Shown in pieces: positions 25,863-33,914 of a stretch of DNA of 64,000 nt. The translations under genes and the position numbers were made by a program. The notes below the pieces were generated by a model. It made no database searches. It had not been told where the DNA came from and saw only the letters and a list, made by a program, of their open reading frames with translations. Source of the stretch: Nitrobacteraceae bacterium AZCC 2146 (GTDB lineage: Bacteria > Pseudomonadota > Alphaproteobacteria > Rhizobiales > Xanthobacteraceae). The first letter of the stretch is position 1; each line of letters starts with the position of its first letter. The DNA lies in assembly GCA_036924855.1 (NCBI GenBank), contig JBAGRP010000001.1, positions 1,426,001 through 1,490,000 on the forward strand, read 5' to 3'.

Positions 25863-26645
25863 TCATCGCGTCGGATCGGCGTTGCTCGCGCGCTCGCCTT
25901 CGAAGGTCACCCATGCGACGAGTGCGACGATCACAGTGAGAAACGCGAGGCTGGTGTAGATCGTGCCGAGACCCGCGCCGCCGTAGTTGCGGGACTGCGA
26001 AAGCAAGTCGCCCAGCGAAGCGCCGAGGGGGCGCGTGAGGATGTAGGCCAGCCAGAAAGTGAGAACCGGGTTTGCGCCGAGATAGTAGGCGAAAGCGATG
26101 AGCGCGATCAGCGCGGAGAACACGAGGACACCCAATTGGAAACCAAGGCCGAGGGCCTCGGTCGCCAGATCGCCTGCCGCTGTTCCGAGCGCGAAAGTGA
26201 ATAGAATCGCAGCCCAGTAAAAAAGCTCGCGCCGCGAGGTGACGATGGTGTGAATTGAAAGCGTCTGCTCAACGCCGTACCAGGCGGCGAAGATCGCGGC
26301 CAAGATACAGGCAAACGCTGCTGTACTCAGGTAGAGGCTGATCTCCAGTTTGTCGGTGAGCAAGTCGGTAATCTGCGTACCGACGACGCTGACCAGGACT
26401 ACCGTCAGCCAATAGATCCAGGGAACGTAGCTTCGTGCGCGCAGCTGAAGGGCCAGCGCGACCACGAGGAAACCGACCGTGATCGCGGCAGTCGTGCTTG
26501 CGCCGAGGCCGACATGCACGGCAAGATAATCGGCCCCGGTCTCGCCGACGGTGGTCGACAGGATTTTGATGAGCCAGAAGATCGCGGCGACTTCAGGGAC
26601 CTTATTAAGCAACAGTGCGAAGCTCGGGTTCGCGGTGACGGGCAC
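25863..26645 (-). CDS. Four-repeat membrane protein, COG4705 (copy 3)
   Basis: A 260-residue membrane protein. The GTG at 26645 is chosen because AAGGAG lies seven bases upstream; a longer frame to 26720 is not supported. Repeats open with FWLIKILSTTVGETGAD, YWLTVVLVSVVGTQITD, YWAAILFTFALGTAAGD and FWLAYILTRPLGASLGD. About eight helices are expected. It is the first gene of the leftward operon 26645-24529. A CTAAG-N6-CTAAG box lies 65-80 bases upstream of its start, so it is a likely direct target of the adjacent response regulator. Confidence 0.83.
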   Translation of the reverse strand: MPVTANPSFALLLNKVPEVAAIFWLIKILSTTVGETGADYLAVHVGLGASTTAAITVGFLVVALALQLRARSYVPWIYWLTVVLVSVVGTQITDLLTDKLEISLYLSTAAFACILAAIFAAWYGVEQTLSIHTIVTSRRELFYWAAILFTFALGTAAGDLATEALGLGFQLGVLVFSALIALIAFAYYLGANPVLTFWLAYILTRPLGASLGDLLSQSRNYGGAGLGTIYTSLAFLTVIVALVAWVTFEGERASNADPTR

Positions 26646-26709
26646 GTCGTATCTCCTTGAAGGAAATTGCGGGCAACTCGAAAGCGATGCCGGACCATGG
26701 CGACGCCAA

Positions 26710-26725
26710 CTTAGGCGCACCTTAG
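26710..26725 (-). promoter_or_regulatory. CTAAG-N6-CTAAG box upstream of COG4705 operon
   Basis: On the coding (minus) strand the site reads CTAAGGTGCGCCTAAG: two identical pentamers with an exact 11-base period, as in PmrA/BasR and other OmpR-type operators. It ends 65 bases before the GTG of the COG4705 gene at 26645. The same architecture recurs at 26796 and 37149. Confidence 0.68.
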
Positions 26726-26795
26726 AGGGAGAGTTTTTTGACGGGCCGCGACAATGTGTTGAGCCACGCGAAAGCGCCTGTTCATCGCTTCCGTT

Positions 26796-26811
26796 CTAAG
26801 TCTGCGCTAAG
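26796..26811 (+). promoter_or_regulatory. CTAAG-N6-CTAAG box upstream of TCS2
   Basis: On the coding strand of the response-regulator gene the site reads CTAAGTCTGCGCTAAG. It ends 129 bases before the ATG at 26941. It points away from the box at 26710, so the intergenic region carries one box per divergent operon. Confidence 0.66.
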
Positions 26812-26940
26812 TCGGGGAATGGAGAACCGATGACCTTTCCGGATCGGAACAACCACCGTGCATGACAAAACGGCAGCCTGGCGTAGGGTCGAAATGTGGA
26901 GGCGAACGTTGCCTTTGGCATCCCGGATGAGGGATCGAGC

Positions 26941-27603
26941 ATGCGGGTTCTGCTGATCGAGGACGACAAGATGGTAGGCGCAGCCGTCGAGCAGGCGCTC
27001 AGGGACGCGGCCTACGCAGTTGACTGGGTGACCGACGGCGAGACCGCTATCCATGCGGCAGAGAACGAGGCCTATGAGGTGGCATTGCTCGATCTTGGGC
27101 TGCCGGTGGCGGATGGTCGTGAGGTGCTGCGCCGGCTTCGCTCGCTTGGCCGGAAGCTTCCCGTGATCATTGTGACCGCGCGGGATGGCATCGACGACCG
27201 GATCGATGGCCTCGATCTTGGTGCGGACGATTATCTGGTAAAACCGTTCGAGATCCGCGAATTGCTGGCGCGCATGCGCGCAGTGCTTCGCCGCGAAGGC
27301 AGTGGTTCACCCGCCCTGCTTACCAATGGCAAGCTTCACCTTGATCCGGCAACACGGGAAGCCGGCTTCCTCGGGGAGACATCGCTGCTTACCGCCCGCG
27401 AGTTCGCCTTGCTTTCTGCGCTATTGACGCGGCCGGGTACGATCCTGTCGCGCAGTGAGCTCGAACGGCAAATCTACGGCTGGAATGAAGAAGTCGAGAG
27501 CAACGCGATCGAGTTTTTGATCCATATGATCCGAAAGAAGCTGGGCGCCATGGCCATCCGAAATGTGCGCGGCGTAGGGTGGATGGTGGATCGCCCGTCA
27601 TGA
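26941..27603 (+). CDS. OmpR-family response regulator, PmrA/QseB type (TCS2)
   Basis: A 220-residue regulator starting at the ATG of MRVLLIEDDKMVGAAVEQAL; a 15-codon longer frame has no better start. The phosphoacceptor is Asp 51 (ALLDLGLPVADG), the switch Thr lies in IVTARD, and the conserved Lys is in LVKPFEIREL. The winged helix spans about 125-218 (LLTAREFALLSALLTRPGTI to VRGVGWMVD). Within the OmpR family it fits the PmrA/QseB group, whose known boxes are CTTAA-type pentamers 11 bases apart. The three CTAAG boxes here fit that rule. It overlaps its kinase gene by ATGA. Confidence 0.92.
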   Translation: MRVLLIEDDKMVGAAVEQALRDAAYAVDWVTDGETAIHAAENEAYEVALLDLGLPVADGREVLRRLRSLGRKLPVIIVTARDGIDDRIDGLDLGADDYLVKPFEIRELLARMRAVLRREGSGSPALLTNGKLHLDPATREAGFLGETSLLTAREFALLSALLTRPGTILSRSELERQIYGWNEEVESNAIEFLIHMIRKKLGAMAIRNVRGVGWMVDRPS

Positions 27604-28937
27604 CAAAGTCCCTGCGCACGCGTCTCTTCGTCGGGTTGACCGCAGTCATCCTGTTGGCGGGCTGTGTTGGTGGCGTGTTTGCCTACATCTGGGCATTCGA
27701 TGAGGCGATCGAGATGCAGGATTCGATCCTGATACAGATCGGCAGCCTTGCGCAGAACGGCAGCATCAAGAGTGACCAATCACTTCACGGCGTTGATGCG
27801 GACGCAGAGGTCATGTTCATGGAATTGGGAACGGCTCCTCATGGCTCGGCCGAGGACCGTCAACTCTGGAGCTTCCAGGACGGCTTGCACGTGGCGTCGC
27901 GCAACGGTCGATCGATGCGGGTACTATTGCGAACGCGGCCCGATGGAAGTCGATTTGCCGTGGCGCAAGGCACGGCCATACGAGACGAGATAGCGAGCAA
28001 CATGGCGCTTCGTACGCTCCTCCCGATCGCCGCGCTCATTCCGTGCCTTCTGCTGGTTACGGCTTTGGTCATCGCGAGGTCGCTGCGTCCGATGGTGCGA
28101 CTGGCCGGCGATCTCGACGTCAGGCGTGCCGACGACATGACCCCGATTCCGTGGGCGGGTACACCCAGCGAGCTCCATCCGTTCATCGCGTCGATCAACG
28201 GGTTGCTGGAGCGAATGAGGCTGATGATGGATCAGCAACGGCGTTTCGTCGCCGATGCGGCGCACGAATTGCGGACTCCCATCACCGCACTCAGTCTGCA
28301 AGCAGAGAATCTTGATCCGGTTGACCTCCCTGAGGAAGCGCGCCAACGTCTGGTCGCGCTCAAGCAGGGCATGCGTCGCACCAAGCATCTGCTTGAACAA
28401 CTGCTCGCGCTGGCGCGACATGAGGTGGGCCCGTCCAGTAAAGCCGCAGTGGTGCCGTTGGACCGCATCGTGAAGGACCTGGTGGCCGACTTGCTGCCGG
28501 ACGCTGCTCGCAAGGGAATAGATCTTGGCTTCGAGCTTATCGAGCCGATCGCGACGAGGGGCGAACCTGTCGTGATCGCAACGATGATCAGGAACTTGAT
28601 TGACAATGCCGTGCGCTTCACTCCCCAGGGCGGCCGTGTCGATATCGGGGTCTATCGTGCGGGTGAACAGGCCATTCTACAAGTCGAGGACACGGGTCCG
28701 GGTATTTTGCCAAGCGATCTCAATCGCATATTCGAACCGTTCTTCCGCGGTAGCCGGCCAACGGAGGACGGAACAGGACTTGGCCTGTCGATCGTAAAGC
28801 GCATCGTCGACCGGCTCGGAGGTTCAGTTGTGCTGGAGAATGTTTCCGGTCCAGCTTCGACTGGCCTTCGAGCGACCGTCCGTTTCCCCGCATCAAATGC
28901 CGGTTTCGGGCCAGTCCGCATGGATGCCCCAGACTAG
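27600..28937 (+). CDS. Sensor histidine kinase, PmrB/QseC type (TCS2)
   Basis: A 445-residue membrane kinase. Helix 1 is at about 9-31 and helix 2 at 139-160, with a periplasmic domain of about 110 residues between them. A HAMP segment (SLRPMVRLAGDL) precedes the H box FVADAAHELRTPI with His 222. The catalytic domain shows the N box IRNLIDNAVRFTP, DTGPGI and GTGLGLSIVKRI. The length and short periplasmic domain match QseC/PmrB. In known members this domain senses metal ions, pH or cationic compounds. Here the signal is unknown. Confidence 0.92.
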   Translation: MTKSLRTRLFVGLTAVILLAGCVGGVFAYIWAFDEAIEMQDSILIQIGSLAQNGSIKSDQSLHGVDADAEVMFMELGTAPHGSAEDRQLWSFQDGLHVASRNGRSMRVLLRTRPDGSRFAVAQGTAIRDEIASNMALRTLLPIAALIPCLLLVTALVIARSLRPMVRLAGDLDVRRADDMTPIPWAGTPSELHPFIASINGLLERMRLMMDQQRRFVADAAHELRTPITALSLQAENLDPVDLPEEARQRLVALKQGMRRTKHLLEQLLALARHEVGPSSKAAVVPLDRIVKDLVADLLPDAARKGIDLGFELIEPIATRGEPVVIATMIRNLIDNAVRFTPQGGRVDIGVYRAGEQAILQVEDTGPGILPSDLNRIFEPFFRGSRPTEDGTGLGLSIVKRIVDRLGGSVVLENVSGPASTGLRATVRFPASNAGFGPVRMDAPD

Positions 28938-28968
28938 GTACCGGCGTCGAACTCTTGCAGCGAACCAA

Positions 28969-29175
28969 TCAGCGCTGGCCCGGTCTTGCCACGTTTGAAA
29001 GAAGGACGCCGAGACACCCAAACAGGAGGATGGCGCCCGCCGCCAATGGAACGTCCGGGATCAGCATTGCCACGATTCCGGCGAGTGCGACGATCGCAAT
29101 GATCGCAAGCGCAAGCGCGCCGTCGTCGACGAACAACCCAGCCAGCTCTCGCAACATGTTGGCCAGCGCGGTCAC
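28969..29175 (-). CDS. Small two-helix membrane protein
   Basis: A 68-residue protein read from a GTG that overlaps the stop of the COG4280-like gene (GTGA at 29175-29172), so it is translationally coupled to it. Two hydrophobic helices are evident (ALALAIIAIVALAGIVAMLI and AGAILLFGCLGVLLS) joined by PDVPL. It ends 31 bases from the convergent kinase gene. No family recognised; probably an accessory subunit of the upstream transporter-like protein. Confidence 0.55.
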   Translation of the reverse strand: MTALANMLRELAGLFVDDGALALAIIAIVALAGIVAMLIPDVPLAAGAILLFGCLGVLLSNVARPGQR

Positions 29176-29924
29176 GACAAAACCTCCGCCCGCGGGCGAC
29201 GCGCCAGGACAACCGCCGCGCCGCTGACAGCCAGAAACATTACCGCAAACGCGACGATCGCGAAATCCGCGCCAGGCCAGGCCACGCCGAGACCTTCACC
29301 GGTCCAAAACACGCCAAATGCCGACAGCATGATGCCGACAGCGAATTTGAGCGTGTTTTCCGGAACCCGCGCCAACGGCCGATGCACGATCAAGCCCACG
29401 GCAGCGACGAACAGACAGGCCGCAACGGCGCCTGCGCTCGCAGGAATGAGCATTCCGCGACCAGCACCGAGCGCAATCACGATGAACACGACCTCGAGTC
29501 CTTCGAGAAGGACCGCCTTGAAGGTCGTCAGCGCCGCGATCCAATCGAGCCGCGCCTCGTTGCGGCGGGCCTGCTCGCGCAATTCCGCCGTTTCGGTCGC
29601 AAAGGCCATCGCCTCGTCATGCAGCGGGATCACGCCGGCCGCACGTAGGATCGCCTTTCGCAGCCAGCGCATGCCGAACAGCAGCAGCAGGACTCCGATC
29701 ACGAACTGCAGGAGCCGCAGCGGAACATGGCCGAGCAAGGGTCCGAGCGCCACCACGATCAGGGCCAGTACCGCAAGGCCGGCGAGCGCGCCAAGACCCG
29801 CTGGACGCCAGCCGCGAACGGTGGCGACGGCCAGCACGATGGTCAGCGCTTCGACCGCCTCGACCAGCGAAGCCAGGAACGCGGCTGCCATTGCCGGCCA
29901 GATGAGTGCCAAACTACTTGTCAC
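29172..29924 (-). CDS. COG4280-like integral membrane protein
   Basis: A 250-residue protein with six or seven helices. Two intramembrane acidic motifs stand out: SLVEAVEALTIVLAV in helix 1 and VLLEGLEVVFIVIALG in the middle. The latter resembles the REGLE motif of FTR1 iron permeases, with Leu in place of Arg. A cytoplasmic or periplasmic loop (HDEAMAFATETAELREQAR) separates the halves, and the two halves may be a duplicated unit. I infer a cation-transport role. It follows the di-heme peroxidase gene by 60 bases and probably belongs to the same operon. Confidence 0.72.
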   Translation of the reverse strand: MTSSLALIWPAMAAAFLASLVEAVEALTIVLAVATVRGWRPAGLGALAGLAVLALIVVALGPLLGHVPLRLLQFVIGVLLLLFGMRWLRKAILRAAGVIPLHDEAMAFATETAELREQARRNEARLDWIAALTTFKAVLLEGLEVVFIVIALGAGRGMLIPASAGAVAACLFVAAVGLIVHRPLARVPENTLKFAVGIMLSAFGVFWTGEGLGVAWPGADFAIVAFAVMFLAVSGAAVVLARRPRAEVLS

Positions 29925-29983
29925 ACGATGCCTCCGCGAGCCCGCATTTTCTGTTGTATGTATATTGAACGTGCAGCATCGAT

Positions 29984-31486
29984 TTACTGCCGATTGAGAG
30001 GTGCATCGCCGTCCGTCAGGGTCTGCATAAAGCTCACGAGCGCGTCCTCCTCTGCGTCAGACAGGCCGAGGTGCCCAACCTTGCTCGTGTTCATGTTGTC
30101 GGTCGACTCCGGCGCAGGCCAGCATGTCGTACCTTCGCCGGGATCGTGCGGTTTGCAGCGCGACAGCACGTCGCGCGTGTTGTAGAAATGTACGATCTGC
30201 TTCAGGCTCGTGAAGTATCCGTTGTGCCCGTAGGCCTTCACGAAGGCGGGATATGGGCGCTTGTCCACGTTGCGCAGTGTCGGCACCTGAATTCGCGCCT
30301 GATTGTCTGGCGCCAATTTCAGCCATCGTTGATCCACCGCGGAGGGTTGGCTGAGTAGATGTCCGTTGCTGAGAAAAGTACCGACACCGCCATCGACGAA
30401 TGACGATCCTAGCGGATTGGCGACATAGCCCAGCGCGTCGGGCCGATTTTCCCCATAATAAGGAAGCCTCGGGTTGGCGGGAGTGCCGATATTGCTGGCG
30501 GTGAAGTCGGTAAACAGCGGATCCTCGCCAGGTCCGCCGTCACGGTGACATTCGTTGCATCGCGCCTGACCGCGGAACAGATCGTATCCCTGTTGCTCCT
30601 GCGTCGTGAACTGTGCCTTGTTGGCGCGCACCGCATCGAATTTCGAGGTGAACGCCGTGACCTCAGCCGAGGCCTCGTAGCCGGCGATGGATTGCGCCAT
30701 CTGATCGAAGGTGGTGCCGACCCGCCCGCGATCAACCGGGCTAAGATGAACCGGCAAGAGATCGCCGGCGGTCGCCGGCCCGGGCCGCTCGCAAACCCGC
30801 TCCACGTTATCAGGCCACGCGATCGCGAAGGCTTGCGGTCCCCATACACCTTCAAAGAGGGCGCGATAGGGCCGCTGCGAAGCGCGGTAGATCGCGCAGG
30901 CCACGTCAGGTAGGCCCATTTCCACCGGGTTGGTAGGCGGTCCTTCGGCCTGTTCCGCGGCCGGGTTGCCCAGCCGGCGGCCGGTCGCACGCATGTCCCA
31001 GAAATTGCCCCCGACGAGATCGCCCTGCGCGGAATTGTAATGCAGAACCGGCGAAAGCGGCGCGTAGGCATGCGACTGCGGCTTGCGATTGCTAAAGCGG
31101 GTTCGCACCGATCCGGGATAGGAGCCAGTGGTCCGGTTCAGCTCCGACACCGGGCCCGTAAAGCCGGTCTCAGGCATATGGCAGAACGCACAGGCTTCGT
31201 TGCGGTTTACCGAGAGTTGCTTGTCGTACAGCATCAACTTGCCCAGCAACTCGACTTGCTGGACCTGATTATCCGGCGGCCCGGCAAGCCGCTCGATCGC
31301 CGCTGCCTCGATGCGGTCGATCTCGGCCTCGAGTTGGGCAATCTCTTGCTGCGCCCGAGGCGAGAGCGGTGCGTTGCTCTCCTCCGCGCCCAGCGCGTTT
31401 GCGCCCATGGAGGTGAGGATTATGATCGCTGCAAACGACAACACCGCGCGCGGCCTCCTGCGCGCGGCTGGATCACTAAATCGCAT
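29984..31486 (-). CDS. Di-heme cytochrome c peroxidase-family protein
   Basis: A 500-residue periplasmic electron-transfer protein. After an N-terminal signal (AVLSFAAIIILTSMGANALG) come an amphipathic helix and two CxxCH heme c sites: CAFCH near residue 110 and CNECH near 310. The first precedes the MPETGFTGP segment and the second the DGGPGEDPLFTDF segment, as in the CcpA/MauG superfamily. It is longer than classical cytochrome c peroxidases (about 330), with insertions between the heme domains. Its start lies within the last bases of the OpgC-like gene (11-base overlap), so the two are co-expressed. Substrate may be peroxide or a protein partner. Confidence 0.87.
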   Translation of the reverse strand: MRFSDPAARRRPRAVLSFAAIIILTSMGANALGAEESNAPLSPRAQQEIAQLEAEIDRIEAAAIERLAGPPDNQVQQVELLGKLMLYDKQLSVNRNEACAFCHMPETGFTGPVSELNRTTGSYPGSVRTRFSNRKPQSHAYAPLSPVLHYNSAQGDLVGGNFWDMRATGRRLGNPAAEQAEGPPTNPVEMGLPDVACAIYRASQRPYRALFEGVWGPQAFAIAWPDNVERVCERPGPATAGDLLPVHLSPVDRGRVGTTFDQMAQSIAGYEASAEVTAFTSKFDAVRANKAQFTTQEQQGYDLFRGQARCNECHRDGGPGEDPLFTDFTASNIGTPANPRLPYYGENRPDALGYVANPLGSSFVDGGVGTFLSNGHLLSQPSAVDQRWLKLAPDNQARIQVPTLRNVDKRPYPAFVKAYGHNGYFTSLKQIVHFYNTRDVLSRCKPHDPGEGTTCWPAPESTDNMNTSKVGHLGLSDAEEDALVSFMQTLTDGDAPLNRQ

Positions 31487-32693
31487 GGCGGACCCCTTTG
31501 CTGGAACCGGCGTTTTGGTTCGCGACTGGTTCGCTGCGTTCCAGCTTCAATAACGGCGGCAAATGCGCTGCAAGAACGGCTCGATCTTGCTGTCTGAACC
31601 ACGTCAAATAGCATGCGCTTGCGGTCATGAGAAATATTCCGATAGCGCCCACGAAGATTTGAACCCAAAGCGAATTCAGGCTCAGTTCGATCGCGGCATG
31701 GGCACAAAATGACAGGACGATGCCAAGGCAAAAGACTGGTAGCGAGTTCCGGCCACACTGGATTAGCGGTGCCAGCGCGCGCCATTGCAGAATAGGCGAA
31801 TCCACCGGCAGGAGCCGCGTGACGACAACAGCGAGAGCAATGAGATGCACCACCCGGTAGGGCGCGAGATTGGTCTTATCGTTGGGATCGAACGGCTCCA
31901 GCATCCAATGTGGAATCAAACCGACGAGGTCTGGTGCGCGAATGGCTATCGTCACAACGAAAGCAAAGATGATGTAGGCGATCGCCAGCCAGAATGCCGC
32001 CCTGGTTCGAATGATCGATTGAATGGCTTTGGCGCCGCCCAAGGCGATCCAGGCCCCCAGGAAAAACAGCAGCTGCCAGGTGAACGGATTAAAATACCAA
32101 AGGCCGGATGGAGAGGCCGGAAGATTCCAGCCAAAATGCCTTGTGGCAAAATACAGGACCAGCGAGCCAACCAGTGTCAGCGTCGGTTTGCGAACCATGA
32201 GCCACAAGGCCGGAGCGAATGCTCCCAACAGCAGAATATAGAGAGGAAGCACGTCCAGATTGACGGGTTTGTATCTCAGAGCCAGCGTCTGGCTAAGTTG
32301 CCAGAGCGGCTTGCTGATGAAAACAGCGACGTTGAACTGGTTCAGGTCATCCGGATCGTGAAACTCGCGCGAGACGCAGGCAATAACCGCGATATAGATG
32401 ACGACCACGATGATGTGAGCGGCATATAGCGTGAAAGCGCGTTTTGCTAACCTCAGCGCGGCCGCCATGTAGCCCCGCTCAATCATTACTCTTCCGAATA
32501 CAAACGCGGCCGTATAGCCGGATACGAACACAAATAAGTCGGCGGCATCGCTAAAGCCGTAATTCTTGCTTGTGATCCAGCTCAACACTTCGTCCGGAAT
32601 GTGGTCGAGAAAAATCGCCCAATTCGCCAGGCCGCGAAACAGGTCCAGCCTGACGTCTCGTCCGGCGAGAGGAAGATTTGCGCAAACCCGCAT
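31476..32693 (-). CDS. OpgC-like integral membrane acyltransferase
   Basis: A 405-residue membrane protein with about ten helices. It begins RDVRLDLFRGLANWAIFLDH, the usual OpgC N-terminus, and contains SDAADLFVFVSGYTAAFVFG, WLMVRKPTLTLVGS and the central NPFTWQLLFFLGAW. OpgC proteins transfer succinyl or acetyl groups onto periplasmic glucans. Rhizobial relatives may modify other envelope glycans. The gene starts 13 bases after the RND adaptor stop and overlaps the di-heme peroxidase gene, so it sits in the middle of the long leftward operon. Confidence 0.85.
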   Translation of the reverse strand: MRVCANLPLAGRDVRLDLFRGLANWAIFLDHIPDEVLSWITSKNYGFSDAADLFVFVSGYTAAFVFGRVMIERGYMAAALRLAKRAFTLYAAHIIVVVIYIAVIACVSREFHDPDDLNQFNVAVFISKPLWQLSQTLALRYKPVNLDVLPLYILLLGAFAPALWLMVRKPTLTLVGSLVLYFATRHFGWNLPASPSGLWYFNPFTWQLLFFLGAWIALGGAKAIQSIIRTRAAFWLAIAYIIFAFVVTIAIRAPDLVGLIPHWMLEPFDPNDKTNLAPYRVVHLIALAVVVTRLLPVDSPILQWRALAPLIQCGRNSLPVFCLGIVLSFCAHAAIELSLNSLWVQIFVGAIGIFLMTASACYLTWFRQQDRAVLAAHLPPLLKLERSEPVANQNAGSSKGVRHAI

Positions 32694-32706
32694 GGAGCGC
32701 GCCCTA

Positions 32707-33897
32707 CTACTGCGACGTTTTCGAAGCAGATGCGGTTGCGGTAACGGGCGGCGTCGCGGCTGCTACGCGGACCGTGTCGCCTGTTGTCAATGTTTCCGGG
32801 GGACTATTGATAATCCGATCGGACGGTGTCAGGCCGGCAACGACCTCCACACTGTCACCGAGATCGCGGCCCAGTTGCACGCTCTTCAGGACGACCTTGT
32901 TATTGCTGTCGAGCACCGCGACCTGCGTGCCCTGATTGCCGGTTACCAGCGCAGTCGAAGGAACCTTCACCAAATTCGCGTCAGTCGGAATTTCGAAGTG
33001 CACATTGCAGTAGCTGCCGCCAAAGAATTTTCCGGCTGCATTGTCGGCCTGAAGCTCGACCTGCATGCTGTGCGAACTCGCATTGATCGACTTGGAAATA
33101 TGAGAGAGCGTCGCGTCGAATTGCACACCGGGGTATTGCGGCAATTCGAAAGTCGCTTTCATTCCTGGAGCAAGCCCTGCGGTGAACGATTGCGGCACCT
33201 GCACATAGATGCGTACGCGATGCAGGTCCGATACCTCGAATAACGGCTGACCGGAACCGCCCGAGTTGATCAGCATTCCGAGCTCCACACTTCGGGCCGT
33301 TACGACGCCGTCAAAAGGAGCCACTAGCGTCTTGAACGATTGCATGGCCTCGAGCTGCCGCACGTTGGCTACATTCGCGTCGACCACAGCTTCTTTCGCC
33401 TTGGCGTCGGCTGATGTCTGATCTGCAAGCTGCTGGGCAACGATCTGCTTTTGCAGCAGGACGTTGTTCCGGTCGGCGGTCAGCAATGCGATTTGATGAT
33501 TGGCCCTTACACTCGCCAAAGTTGCCTTCGCCTGGCCCAACTGCTGATCGAGATCGGGAGCATCGATGGTGGCCAGCACCTGCCCAGCCTTGACGGGCGA
33601 TCCGATGTCGTGGTCCCAGCTCTTCACGTAACCATTCACGCGCGCGAAGATCGCCGCGCGGTTGAAGGGTTGGATATTGCCTGGCAGCGTCAGCGTCTGG
33701 TGCGGGCTGCCGGGGATGGGCTGAGCGAGGGCAACGGTCGGGATGGCCTGCGCGCTCGTCCATTGCACGACTTCCTGCTTGCTCTGCGCGCGGTTCATGA
33801 AACCATAACCGACCACGACGCTCGCAAGGAGAACCGCGGCGGTGGCGGCCGTCAGGAGGCTTCGCCGACTTGGAGCTTTAATGTCTTCCGAGGGCAT
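32707..33897 (-). CDS. RND efflux periplasmic adaptor (MFP) subunit
   Basis: A 396-residue membrane-fusion protein. A single N-terminal helix (RRSLLTAATAAVLLASVVVG) anchors it. The biotinyl-lipoyl half motifs are QPFNRAAIFARVNGYVKSWD on one side and APFDGVVTARSVELGMLINS on the other. They flank a coiled-coil hairpin rich in Ala/Gln (residues about 115-185). The beta-barrel and membrane-proximal domains follow to residue 370. It connects the inner-membrane RND pump to an outer-membrane channel; no TolC-like gene is in the window. It lies 17 bases after the RND permease gene. Confidence 0.9.
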   Translation of the reverse strand: MPSEDIKAPSRRSLLTAATAAVLLASVVVGYGFMNRAQSKQEVVQWTSAQAIPTVALAQPIPGSPHQTLTLPGNIQPFNRAAIFARVNGYVKSWDHDIGSPVKAGQVLATIDAPDLDQQLGQAKATLASVRANHQIALLTADRNNVLLQKQIVAQQLADQTSADAKAKEAVVDANVANVRQLEAMQSFKTLVAPFDGVVTARSVELGMLINSGGSGQPLFEVSDLHRVRIYVQVPQSFTAGLAPGMKATFELPQYPGVQFDATLSHISKSINASSHSMQVELQADNAAGKFFGGSYCNVHFEIPTDANLVKVPSTALVTGNQGTQVAVLDSNNKVVLKSVQLGRDLGDSVEVVAGLTPSDRIINSPPETLTTGDTVRVAAATPPVTATASASKTSQ

Positions 33898-33914
33898 TTT
33901 GTTTGGTTCTCCGC

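Noticed and set aside
31785..32429. Rightward frame opposite the OpgC-like gene
   Set aside because: Charged, low-information antisense translation; the leftward gene carries clear OpgC motifs.
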